Shown piece after piece: positions 7,215 to 13,827 of a DNA stretch of 14,305 nucleotides. Both the position numbers and the translations under genes were made by a program. Positions within the stretch are counted from its first letter, which is position 1, and every line of letters starts with the position of its first letter. A model generated the notes under the pieces. That model ran no database searches. It was not told the DNA's origin and was given only the letters and a program-made list of their open reading frames with translations. This stretch comes from Verrucomicrobiota bacterium (lineage in GTDB: Bacteria; Verrucomicrobiota; Verrucomicrobiia; Limisphaerales; JAFMIX01): contig JAPLTZ010000320.1 of the NCBI GenBank assembly GCA_026397895.1, positions 1 through 14,305 on the forward strand, read 5' to 3'.

Positions 7215-10200
7215 TCAGAGCGAGCGCAGGCGGTAGAAACGGCGCGGTTCGCCGGGGGCGTTGGTGCGGTTGATCTGGAGCGCGCCGCCGGGCCCGGCGA
7301 TGAAGTCGCCGAGGGAAGTCCAGTTGGCGATGACGGTGTTCGCGTTCGTGGTGGTGATCAGGCGGTAGAGATAGCCGGGCGAGCCGGTGGCGTTGAAGCG
7401 GAAGACGCCGTTGCCGAGGGGCTGCACGCGGCAGTTGGTTGCGCCCGCCGCGCCGAAGCCGACGCGGGTGAGGGTGATGTCGTTGCCGTTGCCGCCGGTG
7501 TAGGAGATGGCGACGACCTGGCCGGCGTTGGTGCTGAGCGTGCCTTCCGGGTTGCCCGCGAAGGTGCCGCTGACCGCCGCCGGGCCGAGGTTGGAGACGA
7601 TGATGTAGCTGTGGCCGGGCGTGAGCGCGCCGGCCTTGGCGTCCCGGAGGAAGAGCGAGCAGCTTGCCAGTGTCAGGTTGGAAACGGTGAGGCAGTCGTT
7701 GCTCTGGTTGGTGGTGCCGTAGTCAGCGTAGAACTGGCCGCCGCTGAAACTGGCGGTGCCGGCGACCAACCGCCCGCCGAGCGCGCCGTCGGTAATGTTG
7801 CCGGGGGCGACGCGGCCGCCGTTGATTTGTCCGAAAATCCGGCCGCTGCCTTCGAGGTAGGCGCCCGAGGCGACGGTGATGTCGCTGGAAATGCCCACGA
7901 CGCCGGGCGGGTTGGCCAGTTTGAGCGCGCCCTGGTTCACGGCGACCGGCCCGTCGAAGGTGTTGTCCTGGGCGTTGGCGATGATGACGGTGTTGTTGCC
8001 GGTCTTGGTGAAGCCGACGCCGGGGTTGCCGGAGATTTGGCCGCCGATGGTCAGGTCGCCGTTGATGGTGCCGTCCATGGTGCCGGGGCCGGTCAGGGAA
8101 ACGTAGCCGAGCCATTGGGCGCTGTCGCCCACCAAGCCCGGGTATGTCGCGCCGCCCACGCTGTCGAGGAAGAGGGGTTCGTTGGTGATGGTCACGTTGC
8201 TCAAGAAGAGGGTGGCGGTGACGCCGACGTAGGTTTCGCCGCCCGTGCTGCCGAAGGCGTAGGGGTTGCCGACGACGCGGACGACGCCGTTGGTGATGTA
8301 GGTGGCGCCGGTGTGGGTGTTGGTGCCGTTGAGCCAGAGGGTGCCGGGGCCGCCCTTGATCCAGCCGCCGCTGATGAGGTTGGCATTCAGCACAAGGTCG
8401 TTGTAACTGCCGAGGATTCCGTTGACGCTGATGAGCCGGACGTTGCTGCCAAGGGCGATTTTGCCTTCGATGGTGGCGCTATTGGTGGCTCCAGATTCAT
8501 GGACCGAGTCGTTGATGTTCACGGGGCCGGCCAAGGTGAGGGTGCCGCTGCCGGTCTGGACGCGGCCGGATTTCATTTCAAGGCCGCCGATGGTGGCATT
8601 CTGGCCGTTCAGGTCGAGGAGACTGGTGGGATAGATGGAAACGATGCTGGAATTGGTGATTTGATTCGATTGCATCAGTTTGACCGTTCCGCTGCCGGAA
8701 TAACTGGAGATGCCACCGCCGATGAAGAGGTTGCCGGGGATGGCGGTGGTGCCGGCGGTTTTGTTGAGCAGCACGGTGGTGTCGGTGAGAAAGGTGTAGC
8801 CGGTGTAGGTATTGGCGGCGGCACCGGAAAGTTGAACGGTTCCAAAAAAGAAAATGTTGCCATTGCCGTTGATCGGCCCGGACAGGGTCAGTGGCCGACC
8901 TGAAAGGGCGGCCATTTGGCAATAACCGCCCAAGGTGTTGGTGAGCGTGATTGGGCCGGCCCAAGTATTGGTGTCGCCGGATTCAAAGTAACTGCCGTCG
9001 TAGAGGAGCAGCGGCTCGCCGACGGCAGCGATGGCGTTCGGCAGGTTAAGGTGGTTGTCGCCTTTGACTATGGTTATGCCGTTGGTGCTGCCCAAGGCGA
9101 AAGGATTGCCGATCCTCACCTCGCCGGTCTCAATGGCGAGGTCTCCAGAGAAAGTGTTTGTTCCAGACAGGAGGAGTTTGCCACCGCCGGTCTTGGCCCA
9201 GTCGCCGCTGCCGCTGACTACGGCGGCGAGTTGAAAAACAAGGTTGGTGGCGATGTCGAGCGTGTGGTTGGTGGCGGAACTCCAGGCGAGCTCGCCAGCG
9301 ATGAAGGCGTTGGTGCTGCCGGCGGCGACGGTGAGGTTGCTGGAGAGCGTGAGCGTGCCGGTCAGGGTGCTGGCCGCGCCGTTGCTCAACACGAGCGAGC
9401 CGATGGTGTCGTTGTAGCCGTTGAGATCGAGCCAGCCGTCGCGGTAAATCGTGGCGGTGATGGCGTCGAACTGGTTGCCGAAATCCAGGATGACGGTCGC
9501 GCCGCCGCCGTCATACGCGCCGCTGGCAGTGGTGTAGGAATTCGTGCCAGTGTTGTCGCCGATGATGAGCGCGCCGGGAATGGAGGTGTTGCCGACGGTG
9601 ATGCCTTTGCCGTTCACATATTTTTTGCCCAGATGCAGCGCGCCTTCGCGGACGGTGGTGGTGCCGGTGTAGGTGTTGGCCGCCGGGCCGATGAAATAGA
9701 CATCTTCCGTGCCGCGCTTGACGATGTTGCCGGTGTTGGTGATCTGGCCGGAATAATAGCTGTTGCAGTTGTAGTAATTGCTGAGGGTGAGGGTGTGGGT
9801 GTTCAGGTTCACGTCGCCATTGAGCAGGCACTCGTTGGCGGTGTTTTCGTGCAGCACGTTGGCGTTCAAAATGAGGTCCAAGTTGATGAAGTTGGTGCCG
9901 CCGTGGACCGGCGGCGGCTCGGTGTTATAGGTGTAAAGGCCGTTCAACTTGACGCGGTTGCCGTAAATGTCGTTGCCGCCGCAGGTGAGGCGCACGGTGA
10001 AGGCGGTGTCGGCCGCCAGGTTGTTGGTGGTCTTGCCCCAGGCGTCGGCGAACACGAGGGTGTCGCCGGACAACGGCGTGCCGTTGGGATTCCAGTTGGC
10101 GGTGGTGGCCCAGTTCTCATTCGCGCCGCCGCCGTCCCAGGTCCAGGTCGTGGCGCCGGCGGTCAGGGCGGCGAGGCCGGCCCCAATGGCGAGGATTGCG

Positions 10201-10241
10201 GCGGCACGGATGGTGGTGAATAAGGCGTGCGGATGTTTCAT
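7215..10241 (-). CDS. Large secreted protein with autotransporter-associated beta-strand (PATR) repeats
   Basis: A 1008-residue protein. The N-terminus has a Sec signal peptide (MKHPHALFTTIRAAAILAIGAGLAALTAGA), then TWTWDGGGANENWATTANWNPNG, the usual opening of such verrucomicrobial proteins. The body is a Gly/Asn/Thr-rich beta-helix with at least five recognisable PATR units near residues 175-205, 345-385, 470-495, 630-665 and 745-790, each of the type K.G.G.L.LSGTNTYTG...V..G.L..G. The last 70 or so residues (VQPLGNGVFRFNATG to RRFYRLRSL) form a separate beta domain of a kind often found at the C-termini of secreted proteins in this phylum. No autotransporter beta-barrel is present, so it is not a self-exporting type V passenger; it is likely secreted or surface-attached by other means. 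Asn and Thr are abundant and Cys and charged residues rare, as usual for extracellular adhesin-like or carbohydrate-binding proteins. Precise role unknown. Confidence 0.87.
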   Translation of the reverse strand: MKHPHALFTTIRAAAILAIGAGLAALTAGATTWTWDGGGANENWATTANWNPNGTPLSGDTLVFADAWGKTTNNLAADTAFTVRLTCGGNDIYGNRVKLNGLYTYNTEPPPVHGGTNFINLDLILNANVLHENTANECLLNGDVNLNTHTLTLSNYYNCNSYYSGQITNTGNIVKRGTEDVYFIGPAANTYTGTTTVREGALHLGKKYVNGKGITVGNTSIPGALIIGDNTGTNSYTTASGAYDGGGATVILDFGNQFDAITATIYRDGWLDLNGYNDTIGSLVLSNGAASTLTGTLTLSSNLTVAAGSTNAFIAGELAWSSATNHTLDIATNLVFQLAAVVSGSGDWAKTGGGKLLLSGTNTFSGDLAIETGEVRIGNPFALGSTNGITIVKGDNHLNLPNAIAAVGEPLLLYDGSYFESGDTNTWAGPITLTNTLGGYCQMAALSGRPLTLSGPINGNGNIFFFGTVQLSGAAANTYTGYTFLTDTTVLLNKTAGTTAIPGNLFIGGGISSYSGSGTVKLMQSNQITNSSIVSIYPTSLLDLNGQNATIGGLEMKSGRVQTGSGTLTLAGPVNINDSVHESGATNSATIEGKIALGSNVRLISVNGILGSYNDLVLNANLISGGWIKGGPGTLWLNGTNTHTGATYITNGVVRVVGNPYAFGSTGGETYVGVTATLFLSNVTITNEPLFLDSVGGATYPGLVGDSAQWLGYVSLTGPGTMDGTINGDLTIGGQISGNPGVGFTKTGNNTVIIANAQDNTFDGPVAVNQGALKLANPPGVVGISSDITVASGAYLEGSGRIFGQINGGRVAPGNITDGALGGRLVAGTASFSGGQFYADYGTTNQSNDCLTVSNLTLASCSLFLRDAKAGALTPGHSYIIVSNLGPAAVSGTFAGNPEGTLSTNAGQVVAISYTGGNGNDITLTRVGFGAAGATNCRVQPLGNGVFRFNATGSPGYLYRLITTTNANTVIANWTSLGDFIAGPGGALQINRTNAPGEPRRFYRLRSL

Positions 10242-10248
10242 GTGATTG

Positions 10249-10254
10249 TTCCTT
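10249..10254 (-). promoter_or_regulatory. Shine-Dalgarno site of the PATR-protein gene
   Basis: On the minus strand AAGGAA lies 7 bases before the ATG at 10241. It fixes the start and stands out because most other genes in the window have no such site, hinting at stronger translation of this secreted protein. Confidence 0.7.
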
Positions 10255-10400
10255 TTTGAAAATCGGGCGCAGTCGTAGCGGGGTGCGGGTTCAATGTTTC
10301 AAGGATGGCGAGCGGAGCAGTCCGGCGGTTCAGCGGACGCGAATTGTCGCGGGTGGCAACTCCGGGCGGATGCTGTTTTTCTTGCAGGGCTGCATGCTCT

Positions 10401-10483
10401 GATTTGGTTTGTGCCGCGACCTGTCTCCAAGTGATCGCGGACAAATCCTAACTTGCAGGCCGCAGGCGTGCAACCCGGTTGCA
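10401..10483. repeat. Intergenic palindromes between the ABC-F gene and the PATR gene
   Basis: In the 282-base space 10242-10523, GATTTG at 10401-10406 pairs with CAAATC at 10442-10447 and CCGCGA at 10414-10419 pairs with TCGCGG at 10435-10440, giving one interrupted stem. A perfect palindrome TGCAACC-C-GGTTGCA follows at 10469-10483. No gene is visible in this space and no convincing promoter could be assigned, although TTGAAA occurs on the minus strand about 55 bases upstream of the PATR start. Confidence 0.45.
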
Positions 10484-10523
10484 TCCGATTGGCGCGTTTT
10501 TTTGCGTTTCAGACAACCCAAGT

Positions 10524-11696
10524 TCAGCCCGCAGCAAAATCAGCCCGAATTTTCTCCAACTCCTCCCAGCGGGCGTAGAGCTTCGTGGCGTTTTCTTTCG
10601 CCGCCTCGAGTTCGATGGTGAGTTGTGTGGCTTGCGCACCGTTCTTGCGGAAGAAATCCGGCTGGGCGAACAGCGTCTCGATGCGCGCCACTTCCGCCTC
10701 CAGACCGTGTATCTGTGCCTCGATGCCATCCAGCTCGCGCTGCTCCTTGAACGACAGCTTGCGCGGCTTCGGGGTCTTCGTAGCCGCGTCTCGTGAGAGC
10801 GCGGACGGCTTGCTGGCGGCGGGGACTTCCGCGCTCTTACGAGACGCGGCTACGGCGGCGGCAGCGGCCTTCTCTTTTTTCTCCAGATAATAATCGTAGT
10901 CGCCGACGCTGTGGGCGATCTTGCCGTCGCCTTCGAACGCGAGAATGTCCGTGCAGACGCGGTTCAGGAAATAGCGGTCATGGCTCACGACACACACCAC
11001 GCCGGGGAACGCGATCAGCGCCTCCTCCAGCACGCGCAATGTCGGCAGGTCGAGGTCGTTCGTCGGCTCGTCGAGGATGAGGAAGTTGCCGCCGCTTTTC
11101 AGGATGCGTGCGAGCAGGAGCCGGCTGCGTTCGCCGCCGCTCAGCTTTTTCACCTGCGTCATGATGCGGTCATCCGCGAACAGAAACCGCTTGAGATACG
11201 AGCGCACCGACAGCTTCGCCTCGCCCCACTGCACGAACTCCGTGCCGTCGGCGACTTCATCCAGCACCGTGCGCTCCTCGTTGAGTTGCAGGCGGCCCTG
11301 GTCAACGTAATTGAACTTCGTGAGCTGGCCGATCTTCACCGTGCCTTCCGTCGGCTGAAGCTGGCCGATCATGATTTTCAGCAACGTGGTTTTGCCGAGA
11401 CCGTTCCGGCCGCAAACGCCCACGCGCTTGCCGTTCTCAAAAGCAAAGCTGAAGTTGGAAAATAATTTCCGCCCGCCTAGCTCCACGCCGAGATTGCTGA
11501 CCTCGACCGTGCGGTTGCCGAGTTGCGGCGGCGGCGGGATGCACAGCTCCACGTCCTCCTCGATCACCGGGCCGTCCTGCGCGGCGACCTCGTAGTAGCG
11601 CTCGAAGCGGTCTTTCTGCTTGGTGCGTTGCGCGCGCGGGCCCTGGCGCACCCACGCGAGTTCCTTTTTCAGAAACATCTGCCGCTTGTGCTCCAA
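10524..11696 (-). CDS. uup: Uup-type ABC-F ATPase, C-terminal half (out of frame with N-terminal half)
   Basis: About 390 residues from a TTG at 11696 (or ATG at 11678) to TGA. It opens with the end of the interdomain linker (EHKRQMFLKKELAWVRQGPRAQRTKQKDRFERY). The second ATPase domain follows: Walker A GRNGLGKTT (96-104), signature LSGGERSR (185-192), Walker B FLILDE (205-210) with PTNDLD, and switch His in SHDRYF (238-243). The C-terminus (about 313-390) is the charged coiled-coil that binds DNA in Uup. Between the second ATPase domain and the coiled coil, residues about 282-306 are encoded by a palindromic repeat (10780-10853). ABC-F proteins are soluble ATPases acting on ribosomes or, for Uup, linked to suppression of transposon precise excision. 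The linker's first part and the frame connection to the N-terminal half are missing, so a normal protein is probably not made unless this is an assembly error. Confidence 0.85.
   Translation of the reverse strand: MEHKRQMFLKKELAWVRQGPRAQRTKQKDRFERYYEVAAQDGPVIEEDVELCIPPPPQLGNRTVEVSNLGVELGGRKLFSNFSFAFENGKRVGVCGRNGLGKTTLLKIMIGQLQPTEGTVKIGQLTKFNYVDQGRLQLNEERTVLDEVADGTEFVQWGEAKLSVRSYLKRFLFADDRIMTQVKKLSGGERSRLLLARILKSGGNFLILDEPTNDLDLPTLRVLEEALIAFPGVVCVVSHDRYFLNRVCTDILAFEGDGKIAHSVGDYDYYLEKKEKAAAAAVAASRKSAEVPAASKPSALSRDAATKTPKPRKLSFKEQRELDGIEAQIHGLEAEVARIETLFAQPDFFRKNGAQATQLTIELEAAKENATKLYARWEELEKIRADFAAG
10780..10853. repeat. Palindromic element inside the uup coding sequence
   Basis: Arms of 26 bases, 10780-10805 and 10828-10853, are inverted copies with a single mismatch (25/26) around a 22-base loop. 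The outer ends read GTAGCCGCGTCTCGT and its complement. The element is translated in frame as an Ala/Ser/Lys-rich stretch between the second ATPase domain and the coiled coil. Coding constraint does not explain such symmetry, so this is best read as an inserted repeat. Confidence 0.9.
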
Positions 11697-12345
11697 CGAT
11701 GCGGTTCACCACGCGGTCCAGAAAATAGCGGTCGTGCGTGACGACGAGAAACGAGCCGCCGAAACTTTCCAAAAACTCCGCCACCCACTCGATGGATTCC
11801 GGGTCGAGATGGTTCGTGGGCTCGTCGAGCAGCAGAAAGTCCGGGCGCGAAACAATCGCGCGGCACAACGCCACGCGCCGCTTCTCGCCGCCGGAAAGCG
11901 AATCAATGCGCCGGTCGGGCGGCGGACAATTCAGGTGCGACATCGCCACCTCGATGCGGCGGTCGAGCGTCCAGCCGTCGAGCGCCTGGATGCGATGCTC
12001 CAGTTCCTCGTGCCGCTTCGAGTCGTGCGGCAGGGATTCAAATTCCGCGATCAGGTTCAGCACATGCTGGCCGCCGTCGCGGATGTTTTCATAGACGCTT
12101 TTCGCCGCATCGAGCATGAAATCCTGAGGCAGATAGCTCACGACCAGGTCGCGCTGTTTGGCCACGTCGCCGCCGTCCGGCGACTGCAACCCGGCGAGCA
12201 GCTTGAGGAACGTCGTCTTGCCGCAGCCGTTGCGCCCGACGAGACCGATGCGGTCGCCGTCCTGGATGCCGAGTGTGGCGTGGTCAAGCACGGCGCGGTC
12301 GCCGTAGTGGACGGAGACTTCGGTGGCGGTGAGAATGGAGGCCAT
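11437..12345 (-). CDS. uup: Uup-type ABC-F ATPase, N-terminal half (frameshifted after residue 217)
   Basis: From ATG 12345 the first ATPase domain is complete: Walker A GRNGCGKTT (37-45), Q-loop region YLPQDF (71-76), signature LSGGEKRR (150-157), Walker B LLLDEPTNHLD (171-181) and THDRYFLDRVVNRIV (203-217). Family members then continue with a strand and about 25-30 residues of linker before the QEHKRQMF-like segment. Here the message jumps from NRIV (bases near 11698) straight to that segment in another frame, so the true protein ends at about residue 217 and the remaining 85 residues (Arg/Gly-rich) are out-of-frame translation to the stop at 11437-11439. The missing length must be 2 modulo 3. 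No Shine-Dalgarno site precedes the ATG. The upstream space holds a nested palindrome and then the divergent recombinase gene. Confidence 0.85.
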   Translation of the reverse strand: MASILTATEVSVHYGDRAVLDHATLGIQDGDRIGLVGRNGCGKTTFLKLLAGLQSPDGGDVAKQRDLVVSYLPQDFMLDAAKSVYENIRDGGQHVLNLIAEFESLPHDSKRHEELEHRIQALDGWTLDRRIEVAMSHLNCPPPDRRIDSLSGGEKRRVALCRAIVSRPDFLLLDEPTNHLDPESIEWVAEFLESFGGSFLVVTHDRYFLDRVVNRIVGAQAADVSEKGTRVGAPGPARATHQAERPLRALLRGRRAGRPGDRGGRGAVHPAAAATRQPHGRGQQSRRGARRAEIIFQLQLCF

Positions 12346-12353
12346 ATTTTTTT

Positions 12354-12506
12354 AACCACGGATGGACACGGATGAACACGGATGAAAACTTACAAGGGAG
12401 CGCGGCTGTGTGCATAGCACCAGCCGCAGCAGTTGCGAACGCGCTGCGGCTGGGTCTTCGACCACAGCCGCGCTCCGGAATCCGTGTTTATCCGTGTTCA
12501 TCTGTA
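12354..12506. repeat. Triple-nested palindromic element (family B)
   Basis: Three inverted repeats lie one inside the other. The outer arms, 12358-12383 and 12480-12505, match at 23 of 26 bases and are themselves made of the tandem word ACACGGATGA. The middle arms, 12397-12410 and 12463-12476 (GGAGCGCGGCTGTG), are perfect over 14 bases. The inner arms, 12420-12430 and 12443-12453 (CCAGCCGCAGC), are perfect over 11. Together they occupy most of the left half of the 344-base gene-free stretch 12346-12689, between two divergent genes. Confidence 0.88.
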
Positions 12507-12518
12507 ACGAGTTTAATA

Positions 12519-12541
12519 AAACCCTTTGTTTATTAGGGTTT
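12519..12541. repeat. Short A/T-rich inverted repeat (candidate recombination site)
   Basis: AAACCCT at 12519-12525 is inverted as AGGGTTT at 12535-12541 around a 9-base A/T-rich spacer. Paired 7-base arms with a short central region are the layout of a tyrosine-recombinase core site, and a recombinase gene begins 150 bases downstream. The role is inferred only from layout and position. Confidence 0.35.
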
Positions 12542-12560
12542 GCTTGCCAGTTGGCCGGCC

Positions 12561-12628
12561 ACTGTCAGTGGAACTGTCAGCAGCAGGGCGGATGGAATCA
12601 CAATTCGCCACTACTCTGCCACTACTCC
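12561..12628. repeat. Short direct repeats upstream of the recombinase gene
   Basis: ACTGTCAG occurs at 12561-12568 and 12573-12580, a 12-base period. An 11-base unit GCCACTACTC(T/C) is repeated in tandem at 12607-12617 and 12618-12628. These may be arm-type binding sites for the recombinase or its partner, but nothing in the sequence proves this. No coding region is supported in 12346-12689. Confidence 0.45.
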
Positions 12629-12689
12629 GCTGAAACTCGCCCGCTACACCCTAACGTGTCGCGCCGGTTCTGTTGCATGATTCAGCCCC

Positions 12690-13721
12690 ATGCACATGAA
12701 AACAAAATACTCCATGTTCCGACGCGGCGGAATCTATTATTCCCAAGACACCGCGACCGGCCAGCAAAAAAGTCTGCGCACCCGCGACGAGGCCGAGGCC
12801 ACAAGTCTGCTCTATGCGCTGAATGAGGCGCAGCGGCAGCCGCTCCTAAACCTGCACCTTGCCCGTGCCTACCTGACCGCCAGCGACCCCGCCTTTGTGG
12901 AACGCACCTGGCAGACCGTCATGGCGCAGTTGCAGGCCAGAGGCAAGGACAGCAGCCGCGAGCGTTACGCCAGCGTGTTCAAGTCCCCGGCCTTTGACCG
13001 GCTGCGGAGCAAGAAGCTGCTGGAAACCACCGCCGACGATTTCTTTGCCGTGTTCAAGGACGGCAAAGTGTCCATCGTCTATTTCCTGAAACGGCTGCAC
13101 AACTTCGCCTTGAGCTTGGGCTGGATTGCCGTGCCGATTGTCGCGCCGTATCTCTGGCCCAAATACGAACCCAAAGACCGGCGGGGCATCACGCTGGAGG
13201 AACACCAAACCGTCTTGGCCCAAGAGAAAATCGCGGAATGGAAACTGTTTCTGGAACTGCTATGGGAAACGGGCGCGGCGCAAAGTGACGCGGCGAACTT
13301 CACGACGGAGGACATTGACTGGCAGACCCGGACGATCTCCTACTTCCGGCAGAAAACCGGCTCGCTGGCGCAGTTCACCATCAGCAAGCGGCTGGAAACC
13401 GTCTTGAGCCATCTGCCGACCACGGGCGTCTTGTTTCCGAACCTGTCCAAGTTTTCGGAAAGTGACCGCGCCAGCCGGTTCCGCCGCCGCTGTCAGCGTG
13501 TCAGTGTGTCGGGCGTGACCTTGCACAGCTACCGCTACGCATGGGCGGAACGGGCAAAAGTGGTGGGGATGCCGGAACGCTTTGCACAGGCGGCGCTGGG
13601 CCACAACAGCAAGGCGATCCACCGTGCCTATGCCAAGAAAGCCGTCATCATCGCGCCGTCCCTTGAGGACTACGAGCAACGGGCGACGCCGGCCACGATG
13701 CCGCAACCGGTGGCGGCCTAA
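12690..13721 (+). CDS. Tyrosine recombinase/integrase-like protein with Arg-I replaced by Ala
   Basis: A 343-residue protein. The N-terminal part (1-60) resembles the beta-strand and arm region (MFRRGGIYYSQDTATGQQKSLRTRDEAEA); a helical core-binding region follows to about 160; the catalytic domain covers about 165-330. Catalytic residues visible are Lys222 (RQKTG), His279 and Arg282 (LHSYRYAWAERA), His305 (ALGHNSKAIH) and nucleophile Tyr314 (HRAYAKKA). The first catalytic Arg, expected in TGxR, is Ala197 (ETGAAQSDAA). I recall verrucomicrobial relatives with the same HSYRYAWAERA and LGHNSKA motifs, so this looks like a family trait and not a chance mutation. ATG at 12690 or 12696 could start it; no Shine-Dalgarno site is clear. 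The gene ends at a strong bidirectional terminator and faces a small HTH gene, as in integrative elements. Recombination activity is uncertain because of the Arg loss. Confidence 0.87.
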   Translation: MHMKTKYSMFRRGGIYYSQDTATGQQKSLRTRDEAEATSLLYALNEAQRQPLLNLHLARAYLTASDPAFVERTWQTVMAQLQARGKDSSRERYASVFKSPAFDRLRSKKLLETTADDFFAVFKDGKVSIVYFLKRLHNFALSLGWIAVPIVAPYLWPKYEPKDRRGITLEEHQTVLAQEKIAEWKLFLELLWETGAAQSDAANFTTEDIDWQTRTISYFRQKTGSLAQFTISKRLETVLSHLPTTGVLFPNLSKFSESDRASRFRRRCQRVSVSGVTLHSYRYAWAERAKVVGMPERFAQAALGHNSKAIHRAYAKKAVIIAPSLEDYEQRATPATMPQPVAA

Positions 13722-13772
13722 AAAAATCGGCGGTTGAATCTTTGCTGATTCAACCGCCCTTTGGCATTTTTT
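13720..13772. terminator. Bidirectional rho-independent terminator between recombinase and HTH gene
   Basis: A perfect 12-base stem, 13729-13740 (GGCGGTTGAATC) with 13747-13758, and a 6-base loop. On the plus strand it is followed by CTTTGGCATTTTTT; on the minus strand directly by GATTTTTTT, made by the A run 13720-13726. It begins at the stop codon of the recombinase and serves both convergent genes. Confidence 0.92.
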
Positions 13773-13822
13773 GGGGACTGCCGCCGTCCCCAAACCCCGT
13801 GCGCCAGAGGCTTGGCCTCTGG
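13771..13822. repeat. Two further hairpins between recombinase and HTH gene
   Basis: TTGGGGAC at 13771-13778 pairs with GTCCCCAA at 13786-13793 (7-base loop). CCAGAGGC at 13804-13811 pairs with GCCTCTGG at 13815-13822 (3-base loop). With the terminator to the left and a 9-base inverted repeat at 13864-13882 inside the HTH gene, four hairpins lie within about 155 bases. Confidence 0.75.
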
Positions 13823-13827
13823 ACTCG

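Noticed and set aside
7800..9700. Regular repeats suggesting a CRISPR array or tandem DNA repeat
   Set aside because: The periodicity is at protein level (PATR units) with degenerate DNA and no constant repeat-spacer pattern.
7611..10223. Two long plus-strand frames (7611-8903 and 8916-10223) opposite the PATR gene
   Set aside because: Their Gly/Ala/Val/Asp-rich, repetitive translations mirror the repeats of the real gene on the other strand; no signal, motif or ribosome site.
11437..11700. Programmed ribosomal frameshift joining the two ABC-F halves
   Set aside because: A simple slip would still leave about 25-30 linker residues missing, and no slippery run or stimulatory structure is evident at the junction; a deletion explains it better.
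12540..12690. tRNA gene or tRNA 3' end as integration target
   Set aside because: No cloverleaf, T-loop GTTCGA-type motif or CCA-adjacent acceptor stem could be found near the recombinase.
12410..12826. 138-residue plus-strand frame before the recombinase
   Set aside because: It runs through the nested palindrome and the direct repeats and overlaps the recombinase start in another frame; no protein-like features.
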